A stretch of 64,000 nucleotides of DNA from Strongyloides papillosus (lineage: Eukaryota > Nematoda > Chromadorea > Rhabditida > Strongyloididae). Below the pieces are notes generated by a model. That model saw only the letters and a list, made by a program, of their open reading frames with translations, made no database searches and was not told where the DNA came from. The stretch spans positions 744,001 to 808,000 of the forward strand of contig SRSI01000009.1 in the NCBI GenBank assembly GCA_005656395.1. The letters run 5' to 3'. The position numbers and the translations under genes were made by a program. Numbering within the stretch: position 1 is the stretch's first letter; each line of letters begins with the position of its first letter. Of the stretch, positions 10,609 to 22,925 are shown one piece after another.

Positions 10609-12348
10609 CTAAGACCACGTTTCAAATTGTATACGTTTTTGTCGTTCCATTTTGTCCCAAAAATTATCACAATCTTCAATACCATGTTTATTTGAAATAT
10701 TTTTTAAACACTCCACTACATCTTTTGGCATTTGTGTTGCACTACCTGCTATATAAACGTTGGCGTTTTTATTATAAAATAGATCCCATATAAGTTCATC
10801 CTCTTTTTCCATTATGTTTTGAACATATTGTTTTGGGTAAGTGGCATCTCTGGAAAATGCAACAAATACTTTACATCTCGTCAACTTTAACCATTCATTT
10901 TTAAAATAATAATCTTTATTTGGACCACGGCATCCAAAGAATAGTATGTCACTATCAGATGTCTGTTTGTTTCTCTCGTGAAGTAAACTTCTAAAAGGTG
11001 CCACTCCAGTTCCTGGGCCAATTAAAATTACTGGTTGCACTATATTACTAGGAAAAATAAATGTTCCTTTTCTAATTTTAACAAATACTTTGTCATTAGG
11101 AATTAAATTACTTATATATGTACTACATAATCCTTCTCTTGGTGAAGCCATTTTCTTTACTCTATACCACACTTTTGCAACAAGAATTTCAATTACATTT
11201 GGATGCTGAGAAGGAGATGATGCAATACTAAAAGCCCTTGGTCTAATTGTTGGTAGTAAATCAAATAATCTGATAGGATCTATCAAGCATGCCGTTTCCT
11301 GGAAATCTCGTAAAAGCTCTGCTATTGTCCTCCTAGGCCTGATAACGTAATCTATAAAGTCATCTAAACCCTCTGCCATTCCAAATTCCTTTAATCTTTG
11401 CTTTTGCATATTATTTTTAGCTATTTTAGCTAATTTTGCACACACACTTTTCTTTGGCTGACACTGTAAGTCAAAATATTTTTCAAGACATTCTCTTATG
11501 GTCGTTTGTTTACCTAGTAACCAAGATGGTGGTAGAGAAAAACAATTATCTGTTAATGATAAAGTAAATGGACAATCTAATGTCTCATTAGAATAACCCA
11601 AAGCTTCAATTGTCATTTTAACTGATTCGTTAGTATTTTTAGGATACACCATTAATACATCCCCCGGGACATATGCCATCTTTTCATTAAAATCAACGTC
11701 TAAGCGTAATAGATGTGTTTCTTGAAAATGGTCTTCAGATGTTACTCTCTCATTACTAATTACTTTTAATTGTTGGAAATCATTATCACTCTGTTTAAAA
11801 TTTTCTTCTACACCTGTATATGAAAATGAATATTTTGGTGGCAGTAATTCGTCCCCATTAAAATCTTTTACAATACCTGGAAATAGATTCATTTCTACAA
11901 TTGCTTCCCAAAATTTTACTCTCCAATCGTCTAATGTTCCTTCAATACCCAATTCATGCTGATCATCACCTAGTCCTAATGGCATAATTTCATATGCACC
12001 TAATGCTTTTAAACGCCTAAACATCTTTTTGGCGGCAAAGTTAAACTTCTGGTAGGATGAATCTCCTAGACCAAAGACCGCATACTTTAAATGACTGAGA
12101 AAATCCGGTGGCAATTTAGCATTTAATAATTTTTTCCAATTTTGCCTCATATTAGCTGGCATTTCTCCTTGACCACTTGTTGCTATAACAAACAGAACGA
12201 ACTTTTCCTTTAAAATATTCTCGATTTCATAGTCATCCATACTAAAAATTCTAAAAGGTATCCTTCTATACCTAGCATCACTAACGAAAGATTGTGATAC
12301 ATCTTCAGCAGTTCCTGTTTCTGAACCATACAAAATAAGAAACGACAT
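10609..12348 (-). CDS. NDOR1: NADPH-dependent diflavin oxidoreductase 1 (NDOR1/Tah18)
   Basis: Single-exon gene of 579 residues. Domain order is FMN-binding flavodoxin (about 1-150, with LYGSETGTAEDVSQS at 6-20 and FGLGDSSYQKFN), FAD-binding ferredoxin-reductase region (about 200-420, with RPRAFSIASSPS), and NADPH-binding region (GPGTGVAPFRSLL, FFGCRGPNKDYYF). The C-terminus ends in FETWS; the near-terminal Trp stacking on FAD and the ETW ending are characteristic of NDOR1. The enzyme passes electrons from NADPH through FAD and FMN to the Fe-S protein CIAPIN1/Dre2 in cytosolic iron-sulfur cluster assembly. Absence of a membrane anchor separates it from cytochrome P450 reductase. Length matches the family. 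Confidence 0.93.
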   Translation of the reverse strand: MSFLILYGSETGTAEDVSQSFVSDARYRRIPFRIFSMDDYEIENILKEKFVLFVIATSGQGEMPANMRQNWKKLLNAKLPPDFLSHLKYAVFGLGDSSYQKFNFAAKKMFRRLKALGAYEIMPLGLGDDQHELGIEGTLDDWRVKFWEAIVEMNLFPGIVKDFNGDELLPPKYSFSYTGVEENFKQSDNDFQQLKVISNERVTSEDHFQETHLLRLDVDFNEKMAYVPGDVLMVYPKNTNESVKMTIEALGYSNETLDCPFTLSLTDNCFSLPPSWLLGKQTTIRECLEKYFDLQCQPKKSVCAKLAKIAKNNMQKQRLKEFGMAEGLDDFIDYVIRPRRTIAELLRDFQETACLIDPIRLFDLLPTIRPRAFSIASSPSQHPNVIEILVAKVWYRVKKMASPREGLCSTYISNLIPNDKVFVKIRKGTFIFPSNIVQPVILIGPGTGVAPFRSLLHERNKQTSDSDILFFGCRGPNKDYYFKNEWLKLTRCKVFVAFSRDATYPKQYVQNIMEKEDELIWDLFYNKNANVYIAGSATQMPKDVVECLKNISNKHGIEDCDNFWDKMERQKRIQFETWS

Positions 12349-13900
12349 CTGGAAAATTTTTTTATAAATGAAACTTATATATACGCATTATAATTTTCTA
12401 CTAGTATTTTATTAAAAAGTTGTAAATAAATATTCTAAAATTTTAATTTTTTTTCCTGTTTGTAGAATGAAGGTGTAATTTCCCCACAACTCTCTTTAAG
12501 AGAATTACTAATTTCAAAGACATGTAAGTTTTTGCACAGATAAATAATTATGGCTTTTTTAAACAAGATAATTAGAATGGCTTTGTAAAAAACAAGATGC
12601 TTCATGAAGAATAATTAAAATTTTACGTTCATTGTGCAACACTTTTTTTCCTCTATTTTTACATTTTTTAGACAATTATTTTTGTCTATAATTAAAATTC
12701 TTAACGCTTTCTTAATTTATGAGAAATAGACGAATTGAGTGTTTTATTTTTTGGTAGGATAAAATGATAATTATTATTCAATAGACAGTAAAATTAAAGT
12801 TCTATTGATTAAAAGTGTGGTACACCTTAAACTTAGAAGTTTTCTGAATAGAGTACATGAAAAGATATATTCCTTATTAAAAAGTTTTAACATTAATGAT
12901 ACCTCTTAAGTAAGTATTATATAAAATTAATAACAAAAACTCAAATTTCTTGTAAACTAGACATAAAATGTTTATTTTTTCAATAAAGTATTTAAAAATT
13001 CACATATGTTCAAAGGTTAATTGCGCAGATTTATAGTCGTCACTTTGATATGATGCTTTATTTGTTTTGAGATAATAAAATGATTAAACTAGAATTTTTT
13101 TGACATATTTTGTTATTAATTTTTCTTATTTTCATTGTGTTTTTTTGAAGTGTGTATATGAGCATTCAGGCTAAGATAATTTGAAAATTACAATGTATAA
13201 AGAATTATGTTTACATTTATTATAATGAAGGTTAGTAATTTTAAAATTAATTTTATCCGGCGAATCAATTTTGTTATATTAGCATCTTTATGTATAAGAT
13301 GATGTTTTTATGGATATTTTTTTTTAAATAAAAAAAATTTTTTTAAGTCATAAAAAGTTAAGTAAAAAATTTATATCTTTCATATTATTATGTTTTAGAT
13401 ATATCTTTCCTGGAAGTGACGCAAATTTCATCGCTGAGACGAATATAAAATCTACATGTGGCGTCATGTTTATTGAAGGTTCTTAAAAATACATTTGTTA
13501 TCGTTTCTTTTTAATTTTATACAACATTGTCAGATAACGAAAAGAAAAAATTTGTTTGAAAATTGATATTACATTATAAAAATGTGACGGCGAATTACTT
13601 CTATCAGCATTTACAAAAATTTGTATTACACATTTTATTACGATTATTGTATTTTAGTGTTTTATTTTAAAAAATTGTACGATAAATGTGTATTTGTGTT
13701 TTAAATGATAAACTACTTTTGTTCACCTTTTTTTTTCGCGACAAGTAGGTCGTTTTTTATTTGCATAAAAAAAATACAGTTTGAAAGAAAATATTTTTAT
13801 TAAATAACACAGAAAAAACACTGCAAATACACTTTGGGTAGAATAATAAAAAATTATTCAACTGATAGTTTTTTTACTTCAACGATACTTTAAATTTGAA
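12349..13900. other. Intergenic region, 1.55 kb
   Basis: Lies upstream of NDOR1 and downstream of HIBADH. Mostly A+T-rich. A short G+C-richer patch at about 13420-13475 contains TGACGC and, 50 nt further, GCGTCA. No exon or RNA gene is recognised. Confidence 0.5.
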
Positions 13901-14836
13901 TTACTTGTCTTTTAAGTATTGATAGACGGAAGAAAAATCTTTCTTTTGATAGTGTTTATCTTTAGCTAAAATTCTATATACCTGGTGAGCTAGTGAACCC
14001 ATTAAAGTAGGAGATTTTGTTATAGTGCTAGCTGATTGAGCAAGGCCTAAGTCTTTTGCTATAAGCATATTTCCGAAGCCACCTTCATAATCTCTACTAG
14101 ATGGAACACCCTCAATAACACCTGGAACCGGATTGTATGTATCACTTGACCAGCACCTTCCTGTTGAAGTATTAATAATTGATGCAAGAAGTTTAGCATC
14201 AAGACCCATTTTCATACCAAGATTCATTGTTTCTGCTACACCAATCATTTGGATACCAAGAAGCATATTATTACAAATTTTTGCAGCTTGACCATTTCCA
14301 AGTTTTTGACAGTTGACAAGATTTTTTCCCATATGTTTTAACAAATCACATGCTTTCTTATAATTTTCTTCATTAGCTCCAATCATGAATGTTAAAGTCC
14401 CGTTTTGTGCACCTGTAACACCACCAGAAACTGGTGCATCGACAAATGTTGAATTGTGTTTTTCAACAATTTCGGCAACTTCAAAAACATCAGTTTGAGC
14501 AATTGTACTGGAATCAATGTAAAGGGTACCTGGTTGGTTATTTCTGAAATAATTTTTGTACTATCATATAACTTGAATAACTAACTTTAAAAGACCATTA
14601 TCGGCAGTGAAAAGGTTTTTAACATCCTTTCCCTCTGGAACCATTGAAACAACTAATTTAGAAGCTGCTGTGATATCAGCAGGATGTTTTGCTACCTCGG
14701 CACCCTCATTTTTAAATTGTTCGACTACCTTTTTATTTATATCATATACAATAACTTTTTTTCCATTTTTCATTAGATTTTTTACCATAAAGGCACCCAT
14801 ATTACCGAGTCCTGCGAAACCAACAAGACCTGTCAT
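13901..14836 (-). CDS. 3-hydroxyisobutyrate dehydrogenase (HIBADH)
   Basis: Two exons, 14836-14586 and 14543-13901, with a 42-nt intron (donor AA|GTTAGT, acceptor TTTCAG); 297 residues. The splice gives ...[16 protein letters not shown], matching the family. The N-terminal Rossmann motif GFAGLGNMG is at residues 6-14. The substrate-binding stretch [16 protein letters not shown] and the catalytic-Lys helix [15 protein letters not shown] are intact. The enzyme oxidises 3-hydroxyisobutyrate to methylmalonate semialdehyde in mitochondrial valine breakdown. Oddity: as annotated, the protein begins directly at the nucleotide-binding fold and has no mitochondrial leader; an upstream exon could supply one (see findings). 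The AG 4 nt before the ATG would serve as a trans-splice acceptor for this start. Confidence 0.9.
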
Positions 14837-16162
14837 CCTCCTAAAAAATTGCGTTAAAAATTACATCTTACTACATTTATAAATTAATTTAACGAGATAG
14901 GGAGCGACAAAAATGTTTGCAGCAAAAACAAGATAACATTAAAAAAGTTATGTTGGAGGCGATTTGCTGTCTTGATCAGGGTATATTTTACCAAATTGTT
15001 GTGAATATGCATATAGTCTACACAGCTTGTTGGTGATAACAATTTTTTTTACGTAATGTTTAAAGTCAAAATACTCTCTTCTAATACCTCTTCGTGGAGC
15101 GGAATAACTTGCAACTATGCCGGTAACATAGGTTTATAACTTTAGATCACATAGGTGTGCGCAACCATAAAAGACCACATTTTTTTTTTATTTTATAAAA
15201 TGTAATAGATACAAAAATCTGAGCAATAAAGTTATTCAATAGTAATAATAAATCTTCATTTCTTTGCAATGCGAATACATAAAAATGCACGGATTACAAC
15301 TTTTAACGCAAGGGTATTTCTTATAGTTATATAAAATAAATTACTACTAAAAATGTCTCTAATATCGAAATTATAAACAGGTAAAAATGTAATCAGAACC
15401 TTGAAAAATAAACAAGCATATTAAAGGTGTTAAAGCTAATAAATATAGAATAAACTTAATCCTTAATATTAGTGGACATTACTAATTTTATAATGAGTTA
15501 CTGTAGAAGTTATACGTTGTACGTGGTTGAAATTATGACGAAAAATATGTAATCACTAAAATAAAGAAATCCTAAGTATAATAAAGAATTTTAAGAATGT
15601 GCTGCCAAATTTATGAAACAAAAATTAGGTACAAAATTAACTTAACAAAGTTATAAGTATCGATATTTAATGATAAAGTTGCATTTAGACACAATACAGA
15701 CCTATCGAACCAACTAATAAAGTTCAATCACCAAATTTCCGTAAAATACTTAAATATTCACGTAACCCTGCATTTTCTTAGAAAAAAATGTACTTTAGTA
15801 AACTTCGAATAATCTCTCTCTATAAATAAAATTTTAGACCAATACGGAGAACCCGTCATATGGTAAACAGATATCAAAAAATATATGAAAAATTCAGGGA
15901 CAATTTGAAACACATATCCACGAAAATAATTTTTTATTTAATATTGATACGTACCTTTCCAACGAAATTGAAAGCTCGAGCTTTAAATGTAATTATTTGA
16001 TGGTATAAAATACAAAATAGACCATCTCATAATTTTTTTAAAAAAATTTAAACGTTTAAATTGGGTAAATCCACACTAGCCTCGTTTGGGTTAGTATGTA
16101 TTTACCCTATGGAGGGGATAATATATACTAGTATAATAAAGGCTAGTGTACATCCCTTAAAT
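14837..16162. other. Intergenic region, 1.3 kb, including the HIBADH promoter
   Basis: The part next to HIBADH (14880-15180) is richer in G+C and probably regulatory. It contains a short minus-strand ATG frame with a basic, leader-like sequence (14939-14889), and an 8-bp inverted repeat (14993-15000 / 15038-15045) followed directly by T8. The part next to mevalonate kinase (16045-16162) holds nested inverted repeats. The middle is featureless A+T-rich sequence. Confidence 0.5.
16045..16156. repeat. Palindrome and nested inverted repeats just past the mevalonate kinase stop
   Basis: An 18-bp perfect palindrome AATTTAAACGTTTAAATT is at 16045-16062. It abuts arm GGGTAAATCCACACTA (16063-16078), which pairs 14 of 16 with 16092-16107 around a 13-base loop. 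The same left arm can pair, imperfectly, with AGGCTAGTGTACATCCC at 16140-16156. In the mevalonate kinase transcript these fall 7-118 nt after the stop codon, so they are likely part of its 3' UTR. Confidence 0.7.
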
Positions 16163-17438
16163 TTATGTCATGTTAAAAATTTCGGGAATCACATCGTGCT
16201 TTCCAACTCCTGATGCACCTAATTTACAAAACCAATAGTTATATCCATGATTCTCCAACTCTAAACATAATTTTTCTCTTGTAAAATCATCTAATTTCTG
16301 AATCTCTATTCCATAAATGCATCCACCACCACCTGCTCCTGTAATTTTACCTGTAATATCGTATTGTGAAAGAATATTGCAGATTTTTGTTGTTTCTTCA
16401 TGTCCTAAGTCTAATGATAATAAATAATTATTATTCCTTGAACAGAATTCCTATAAAATGTAATTAAAAATACAAATTATCAACATACATTAAGAATTTT
16501 TAGGGAGTCAAGTTTACTACCATTACAACCCATGTTCTTTAATATTTCAACGGAGTCATTTGATATTTTATCAATTTTTTCAAAAAGATCTCCAACTAAC
16601 AGTTTATCTCTTTCCAGTTTTTCTTTTACCATACCAACTAGCTTCTTGGTGTCTCTTTCAATTTTTGAATTAACAATAATTATATTAAAATCCGTGTTAC
16701 AATCTAGTATTTCAATCCCTCGTCCATACTGAAAAGAACCGATTTTTCCGTATGTTGATAAAGCGACATCAATACCTGAAGACTTTCCATGTATAAAATA
16801 TTCTCCAAATGTTCCATAATCAACAACATCTTTTAATTTAAAGGGAATATCAAAAAAATGGAATAATGTATAGATGATACTTGAACAATATGCACCAGAT
16901 GAACCTAATCCAACACTAGCAGGAAGTTCGAATCTTACAGACATATTGAATGATTTTAGCTTTATACTAAAAAGGTATATTTATTATTGTAAATGTCACT
17001 AAAACAAACTCTTTTTCTATTATTAATCTTGTAATAAAATAACAAAATGCCTCTAACGCAATATCATATTTATGAGATTCATTTTCATGAATTCTACCTA
17101 TTTTTGATATCAACTCTTTTGAAAGCTCTATTTCTTCGTCCGTATTAAAATTTGAAAAATTTGGCAGTTTTTTTAACTCATCAGCGATTGCGTAAATATT
17201 TTCAAATTGCCATGTTTTTGAAATATTAAGATCATGAAGAGACAATGAGATGGTATTGTCATTTGTTGGAGATAATTTAACATAAGCCCTAAGATTAATT
17301 GCTCCTGCAACAGCAGTCTTAAAAGGGCATATGTTAAGGAAATTAAGAAAATAATTCACTTACTTTTCCATACACAACAGCATGCTCACCAAATAAGATG
17401 ATCTTTCCTGGTGCACTAACATAAAGTTCATTATTCAT
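16163..17438 (-). CDS. mvk-1: Mevalonate kinase
   Basis: Four exons: 17438-17364, 17317-17010, 16966-16489 and 16450-16163, with introns of 46, 43, 38 nt; 382 residues. Phases agree at every join; the second donor (GA|GTTTGT) is the least certain. The start is MNNELYVSAPGKIILFGEHA, the GHMP kinase opening. The GHMP ATP-binding motif LPASVGLGSSGAY lies near residue 135, GKSSGIDVALSTYG contains the catalytic Asp region, and the C-terminal GHMP motif is KITGAGGGGCIYG. The enzyme phosphorylates mevalonate with ATP to 5-phosphomevalonate. Nematodes are sterol auxotrophs but keep this pathway for prenylation, dolichol and ubiquinone. A perfect E-box palindrome lies about 230 nt upstream and inverted repeats follow the stop codon. 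Confidence 0.92.
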
Positions 17439-18740
17439 ACTTTTGTCAAATATATTAAATAATTTATTTAAAGCTTATTGAAATTTTTACACTTTTATAT
17501 GACAGTATCTAAAAGGGATGTGTAATTTTTATTAGAGATATATTTTTATATAAAAAATAGGTTTATTTCATAATCTTACTCATTTATGAAGGGAGATGAC
17601 GTTATCATAAAGAAATCATTTTTGATTTATCAACTAAACTTTACAGATAGATGAGTACTATAAATGACACGTGTCATTAATCTTATATATTTAAATTGCA
17701 AAAAATGGCATAGCTGTAATGATAATTAATAATTTCGCATTTTCCTACAAAGCAACTTAAAGGATTCCACAAGCATAATGTTATCAATTACATTCTCTAA
17801 AACGATAATCTGAAGGAATTATATATATTTTCCAATAATAATATAAATATTTCATACCTTAGAATGTTTAAAAATTTTCAGAATCTTCTTAAAGGATAAA
17901 TTAAAAATATACTAAAATGTAGTAATATATCAAAATCTTTCATGCACTTTACATATAAAAGTAAAATATTGTGACGCAAAAAAATTAAACTTAATTTTAC
18001 AAATTAAATTCAAAAGAGAAATCTTTTTTTAATAAGATTATTAAAATATCAAGAAGATTAGTAAACTTGATATCGAAATTAAATTTAACAGATATTAATA
18101 ATGTCTTATCTGCAGTATGTAACTCTATTTTATTTCTAGATAAAAAAATTATTATAAATCAATCAAATATTAGATACAAATACTTAAGTTTAATATAATT
18201 GAAAAAGTAATTTTTCGAATTTTTACTGCACTTAAAAATATATGTAAACCATTTAGTAATTCAACAGAACTGATAGTATTTTCTATCAATTACATTAAAG
18301 AGTTAATCGAGAAGAATATATGAAAGAGTAGTGTATTTAATGCAAATATAATACCTAATTAATATAAAACATTTCATTAAGAATCTCTACACATTCATAA
18401 AATACTACTTTATTTATGACATATAAAATTTTTATTACTTAATTTTAAAGAAAAACGTAAACAATTTCAAAATATTTGCTAAAAAAAGTCAAATTATAAA
18501 GTTGCTGAATTATTAAATCAAATTTTATAAGAGAAAAATGTAATTGGTAAGGTGTAAAAATAAAGTTACTCGCATAAAAGATTTAAAATTTATGAATTAC
18601 GAAAAAATTGTTTTATATACATTTTGGGAATTTGTTTTACTCTATAAACAATGATAAAAAAATAAGAATAATATTGTATTTTGTATAAGTATATTATGTA
18701 AAATAAAAATTTTCCAATAAATTTGTTAATATTTAACTTA
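17439..18740. other. Intergenic region, 1.3 kb
   Basis: Mevalonate kinase promoter side (17439-17800) and GMP synthase 3' side. The one standout is the E-box palindrome at 17663-17678. The rest is A+T-rich with no recognised gene. Confidence 0.55.
17663..17678. promoter_or_regulatory. 16-bp perfect palindrome with central E-box CACGTG
   Basis: AATGACACGTGTCATT reads identically on both strands. Its centre is the canonical bHLH-zipper E-box CACGTG, in the context TGACACGTGTCA. It is 225-240 nt upstream of the mevalonate kinase ATG. Binding by a Myc/Max-, TFEB/HLH-30- or SREBP-type factor is an inference from the core only. Confidence 0.55.
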
Positions 18741-20813
18741 TTATTCCCATTCTGTCGTACCGGGGGGTTTAGAAGTCAAATCCAATAATACCCTTGAAGC
18801 ATCTGATACATTTTTTAAAATTCTTCTATTCATTTCTAATAATGCATCTTCAGAAAATAATGGAGGTATTCCAGCTATACCTGTCATGAAGTCATTTGTT
18901 ATAAAAGGCCTTAATACGTAAGAATGCTTCGTTGAAGGTTGAGAATTACAATTGGGTCTATCAAAATGTATTGGTATTTGAATTACAGGCATTTGTTGAA
19001 TAGTATGTATAGATGGTTTAATTTCACTACTTGGAGATCCATCTTCATTAAGACCTAATAATACATTTGTTACTATGTCATCTGCAATTTCTAAATTTTT
19101 AATGTTTTCTTGAGTTAGATATGTTGGTGTGATATCTGTTATATCAGTTGAATCAAATGATTTTCCAAATGCATAAACAACACGATTAATTCTTTGTATA
19201 ATATTTGGAATTATTTTTGCTAGTGACTTTAGAAATGCCCATGGTATATCATTTGTATCTGAAGACAATGCTACAACATAAGAATATGTACGAGAATCAC
19301 CTTGAACTCCAACAGTTCTAATTGGTAATAAAATAGCTTTAAAATTAAGACACATTGAATTAAGTAAGACTTCTAAATCTCTATGATGGATTAATTCTAC
19401 TATACTTTTATAATTATTATTTAATTCAGTTTTTGTACATTTTCCTAAAGACATAATATTTTGTAACATGTCATTTGTACTTTTAAAATGTCCTTCATCA
19501 AAAGGTTTGTCAGCACAAATAATTCTTATTGCTAAACCAGGTCCAGGAAATGGATGTCGTTGTATCAAATGATTAGGTAAACCTAATGTAACACCCAATG
19601 CTCTTACCTCATCCTTATGAAAATCTTTTAATGGTTCAACTACTTTTCCTAATTTTCTTAATTCTCTTACTAATTCCGTATCGTTATGGTGTGTTTTAAT
19701 TTTGTCAGCTCTACCACTTACTAAAGAACTTGCAGATTCAATAAGATCTGGTCTAAGTGTTCCTTGTGCATAAAATATATTACTATCTAAATTTAAATCT
19801 TTCATTACATCATCCTTAACATGTATAAATGTATTTCCAATAATTTGTCTTTTCAATTCTGGATCAACAATCTCACATAACTTCATTTTTTTACCATTAC
19901 AATCATCAATTGTTCCATTTATGAATTTTTCGTATGCTTCATAAAAATGAACTTTGACACCAATATTTTCTAAACTTTTAATTACTTTTTGACTTTCATT
20001 TAATCTCATAAATCCATGATCAATATGTACAGCAACAACTCTATCACGCCCTAAAGCTTCATTAAGTAAAGCAGCACATACAGTACTATCAACACCACCT
20101 GAAACCATAACTAGAACTTTTTGTTCATCTCCAACAATTCTTCTAATTTCATTAATACAAACTTTTTCCCTGGCTTCCATAGTAAAATTTCCAGTAAGAT
20201 TACAAACCAATTTTAAAAAATTGTCCAAAATCTTATGTCCATTAACTGTTAAATCAACTTCAGGATGAAATTGTAATCCATATAGATTTTTTGTTTTATG
20301 TTTTATTCCCACAATAAACTGATGATTTTTAGCAATAACATGGAAATCACTAGATAAACTACTTTCAATAACAGAATCACCATGAGTTAATAGTACAATT
20401 TCTTCATTTGAAAGACTATTAAATAATGAATATGTGTTATCAATTGTAATACTTAATTGTCCATCCGATCTTATAGATTCTTTTACAACTTTTCCGTTGA
20501 AGTATTTATTTAATAACTGAAAACCATAACAAATTCCTAAAACAGGAAGTTTTCCTTCAAATATCTCAACATCACATATTGGAGCATCTTTTGCATAAAC
20601 TGAATCGGGGCCTCCTGATATGATAATACCTCTAAACTAAAATAATAAAAATATTTAAAAAAATGTATACCTATATCCAGCTTTTTCAATTTCTTTAAAC
20701 GTTGTCGTCATCGGTAAGATTTCCGACATAACATTACATTCCCTAACTTTCCTATCAATTATTTTCCCATATTGTGAACCAAAATCCAAAATTGCTATTT
20801 TTTCAACTTCCAT
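18741..20813 (-). CDS. gmps-1: GMP synthase (glutamine-hydrolysing)
   Basis: Two exons, 20813-20671 and 20631-18741, split by a 39-nt intron (donor AG|GTATAC, acceptor TTTAG); 677 residues. The N-terminal class I glutamine amidotransferase begins [17 protein letters not shown]; its catalytic Cys is Cys82 in GICYGF and the His/Glu pair is His170/Glu172 in LQFHPEVD. The PP-loop ATP pyrophosphatase motif is SGGVDS at 225-230. The C-terminal dimerisation and XMP-binding region contains [14 protein letters not shown] and ends PPGTTEWE, the conserved GMP synthase tail. It converts XMP, glutamine and ATP to GMP in the cytosol. All key residues are present. Adenylosuccinate lyase, from the sister AMP branch, lies 7 kb away on the same strand. 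Confidence 0.96.
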
Positions 20814-22925
20814 GAGTATTTTAAAAATCTAAACATGAAAAACTATTTAAAAACATTAAAATATCGTATAATGTGTGAAAAATTCTAGTAGATATGGAAA
20901 AATATAAAATTTCGTTAGTTAAAAATTTCAAATCAATTGAATATAAGTATAATTTATATTTATTCTTAGCAACTTGTTTAACATTCCTCCATAAGAAAAT
21001 TTTATAGTATTTTTTCTTGAAAAAAATACTCTATTAAATGCTACTACACCAATGTTAAATATCAAAAATCATTTATAAAATTTTAAGAAAGCATATGCTA
21101 TGTAAATGATAAAACTAGGTTTACTAGAGATTTTTTAATTTTAAAATTTGTTTTTGTTGAAGTATATTAAAATAAAGTAAGATATATAAACGTTATATAT
21201 CAAAGTATAAATATTAAACATTAATAAAAGAAATCTTATTTATCTATAAATTATCTTTGAAAACAAAACTGCGAACTTTTCAGAGATTTATATAAATGTT
21301 TATCTTATCTTAGGCAATACATATTATTGTAATTTAAAGTTTTTATAAGACTTCATTCGTTTGATAATGTAACATTATGAGAAGCATGCTTGAAATGAGT
21401 GACAAAGTATAGGCAAATAGCGATCAAAATAAAAAAAAGCTAAAATAATATGTATGTCAATATAATCGATGATTCAAATTTATATATTGTTAAAATTAAT
21501 AAGAACATAAAGGTAAAATATTATTGAAAAAATTCATGTTATATGCTTGAACTTTTTTAAATGCTCAACATCTCACTAGGAATAATGGATTAACGTATCT
21601 CATAAACATAATTTTATATATATTAGTGTTAAATAATTATTCAAACAAATGATAAGATTAGGAAATTTTAATACACATTTTTAACTTAGTTAAAAATTAG
21701 CGTCGATAATAATTAAATATATTAAAAATAAAGTTAACTTCGTCAGTTACATGGTTAGTTAAGTTTCTGAACTACAAATTTGATAAAATATTGTAAATTC
21801 ATATGTTCTAAATATTCTATTTTTAAGATATAAAAATTTTATTAAAATAATAAATTTATCATGAAACACTGAATTTAAAGTTTTCAAACTTTATCTAAAC
21901 AATTTTATGACATTTGTTATTATTTGTTTCAACAAAATATTTTTTATTTTTTTTTTCTGAAATAAACATCTTCCTTGTTTTGAAATAAAATTTTAAATTA
22001 TGTGAGAATGTAGCTGTGTGATAAAATTAACAAATCTAAAATAATTGCAACTTTAAAAAGTCGATCATTCAACTATTTCTAAGTTATACAAAGTTTAAAA
22101 TTGAAAGCGCAAAGATAGTTTGATTTTTTTGAAAAATATTTTACCATTGGCAAAAACACATTCATAATTTATTTTTAAAGTGTATGTGTGATAGAAACAT
22201 CTTTCATTTCACAATAAATAAAACATTACATTTTAGAAAAAATGATTAAATGAAAAAAATAGAAACAGTAAGATGTTTAAAAATAAATCAAATTGTTTAT
22301 CTTAATGTTTTGCGATGATACTTAAATGATAAACTATTTATTTTGTTAAATTTGATTTATTTGAAAAAAGTTTAAAAATATTATTTTATGAATAAAAATT
22401 TTTTATTAAAATATAACTTGAATATGTCATTGAAAAGTTTTATAAAGAATGTTAAGATTACATAAATGATTAGATAACATGTTATATAGGTTTTAAATTA
22501 AAAAATATATTTTGGCAAAAAAATAAATGTTAATGTTATAATTTATATTCAAGTATGAATGACATCAATCATAATTACATGTTTATTTTTTTACTATATT
22601 TTTACCCATTATTTAGTTAATTATACATATTAGAGATACTTCATTATCTCGAAATAATTAATTTTCATCTTTGAAAAAAAATTCTTCAACTTGTACCATT
22701 CCTTAAAGTTTGAATTTCTTGATTGTTTAAAGAACTGTGAATTTTGGAAGTTGTTAAATAAGTAATTAAATAATAATTTATGTGAATTTTTATTGTGAAT
22801 TATTTTTTCATAAAAGTTTTCGAATTTATTGATAAATTATGTACATTTTATGGAAATTGTGTCGATATATCATTTTTGTATAAAGATTGAGACGTATTAG
22901 AAATACTTGGTGTTGAATCTATAAA
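20814..22925. other. Intergenic region, 2.1 kb
   Basis: Extremely A+T-rich, with no exon, RNA gene or tandem array recognised. It contains the GMP synthase promoter at one end and the 3' flank of the Asn-rich gene at the other. Confidence 0.55.
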
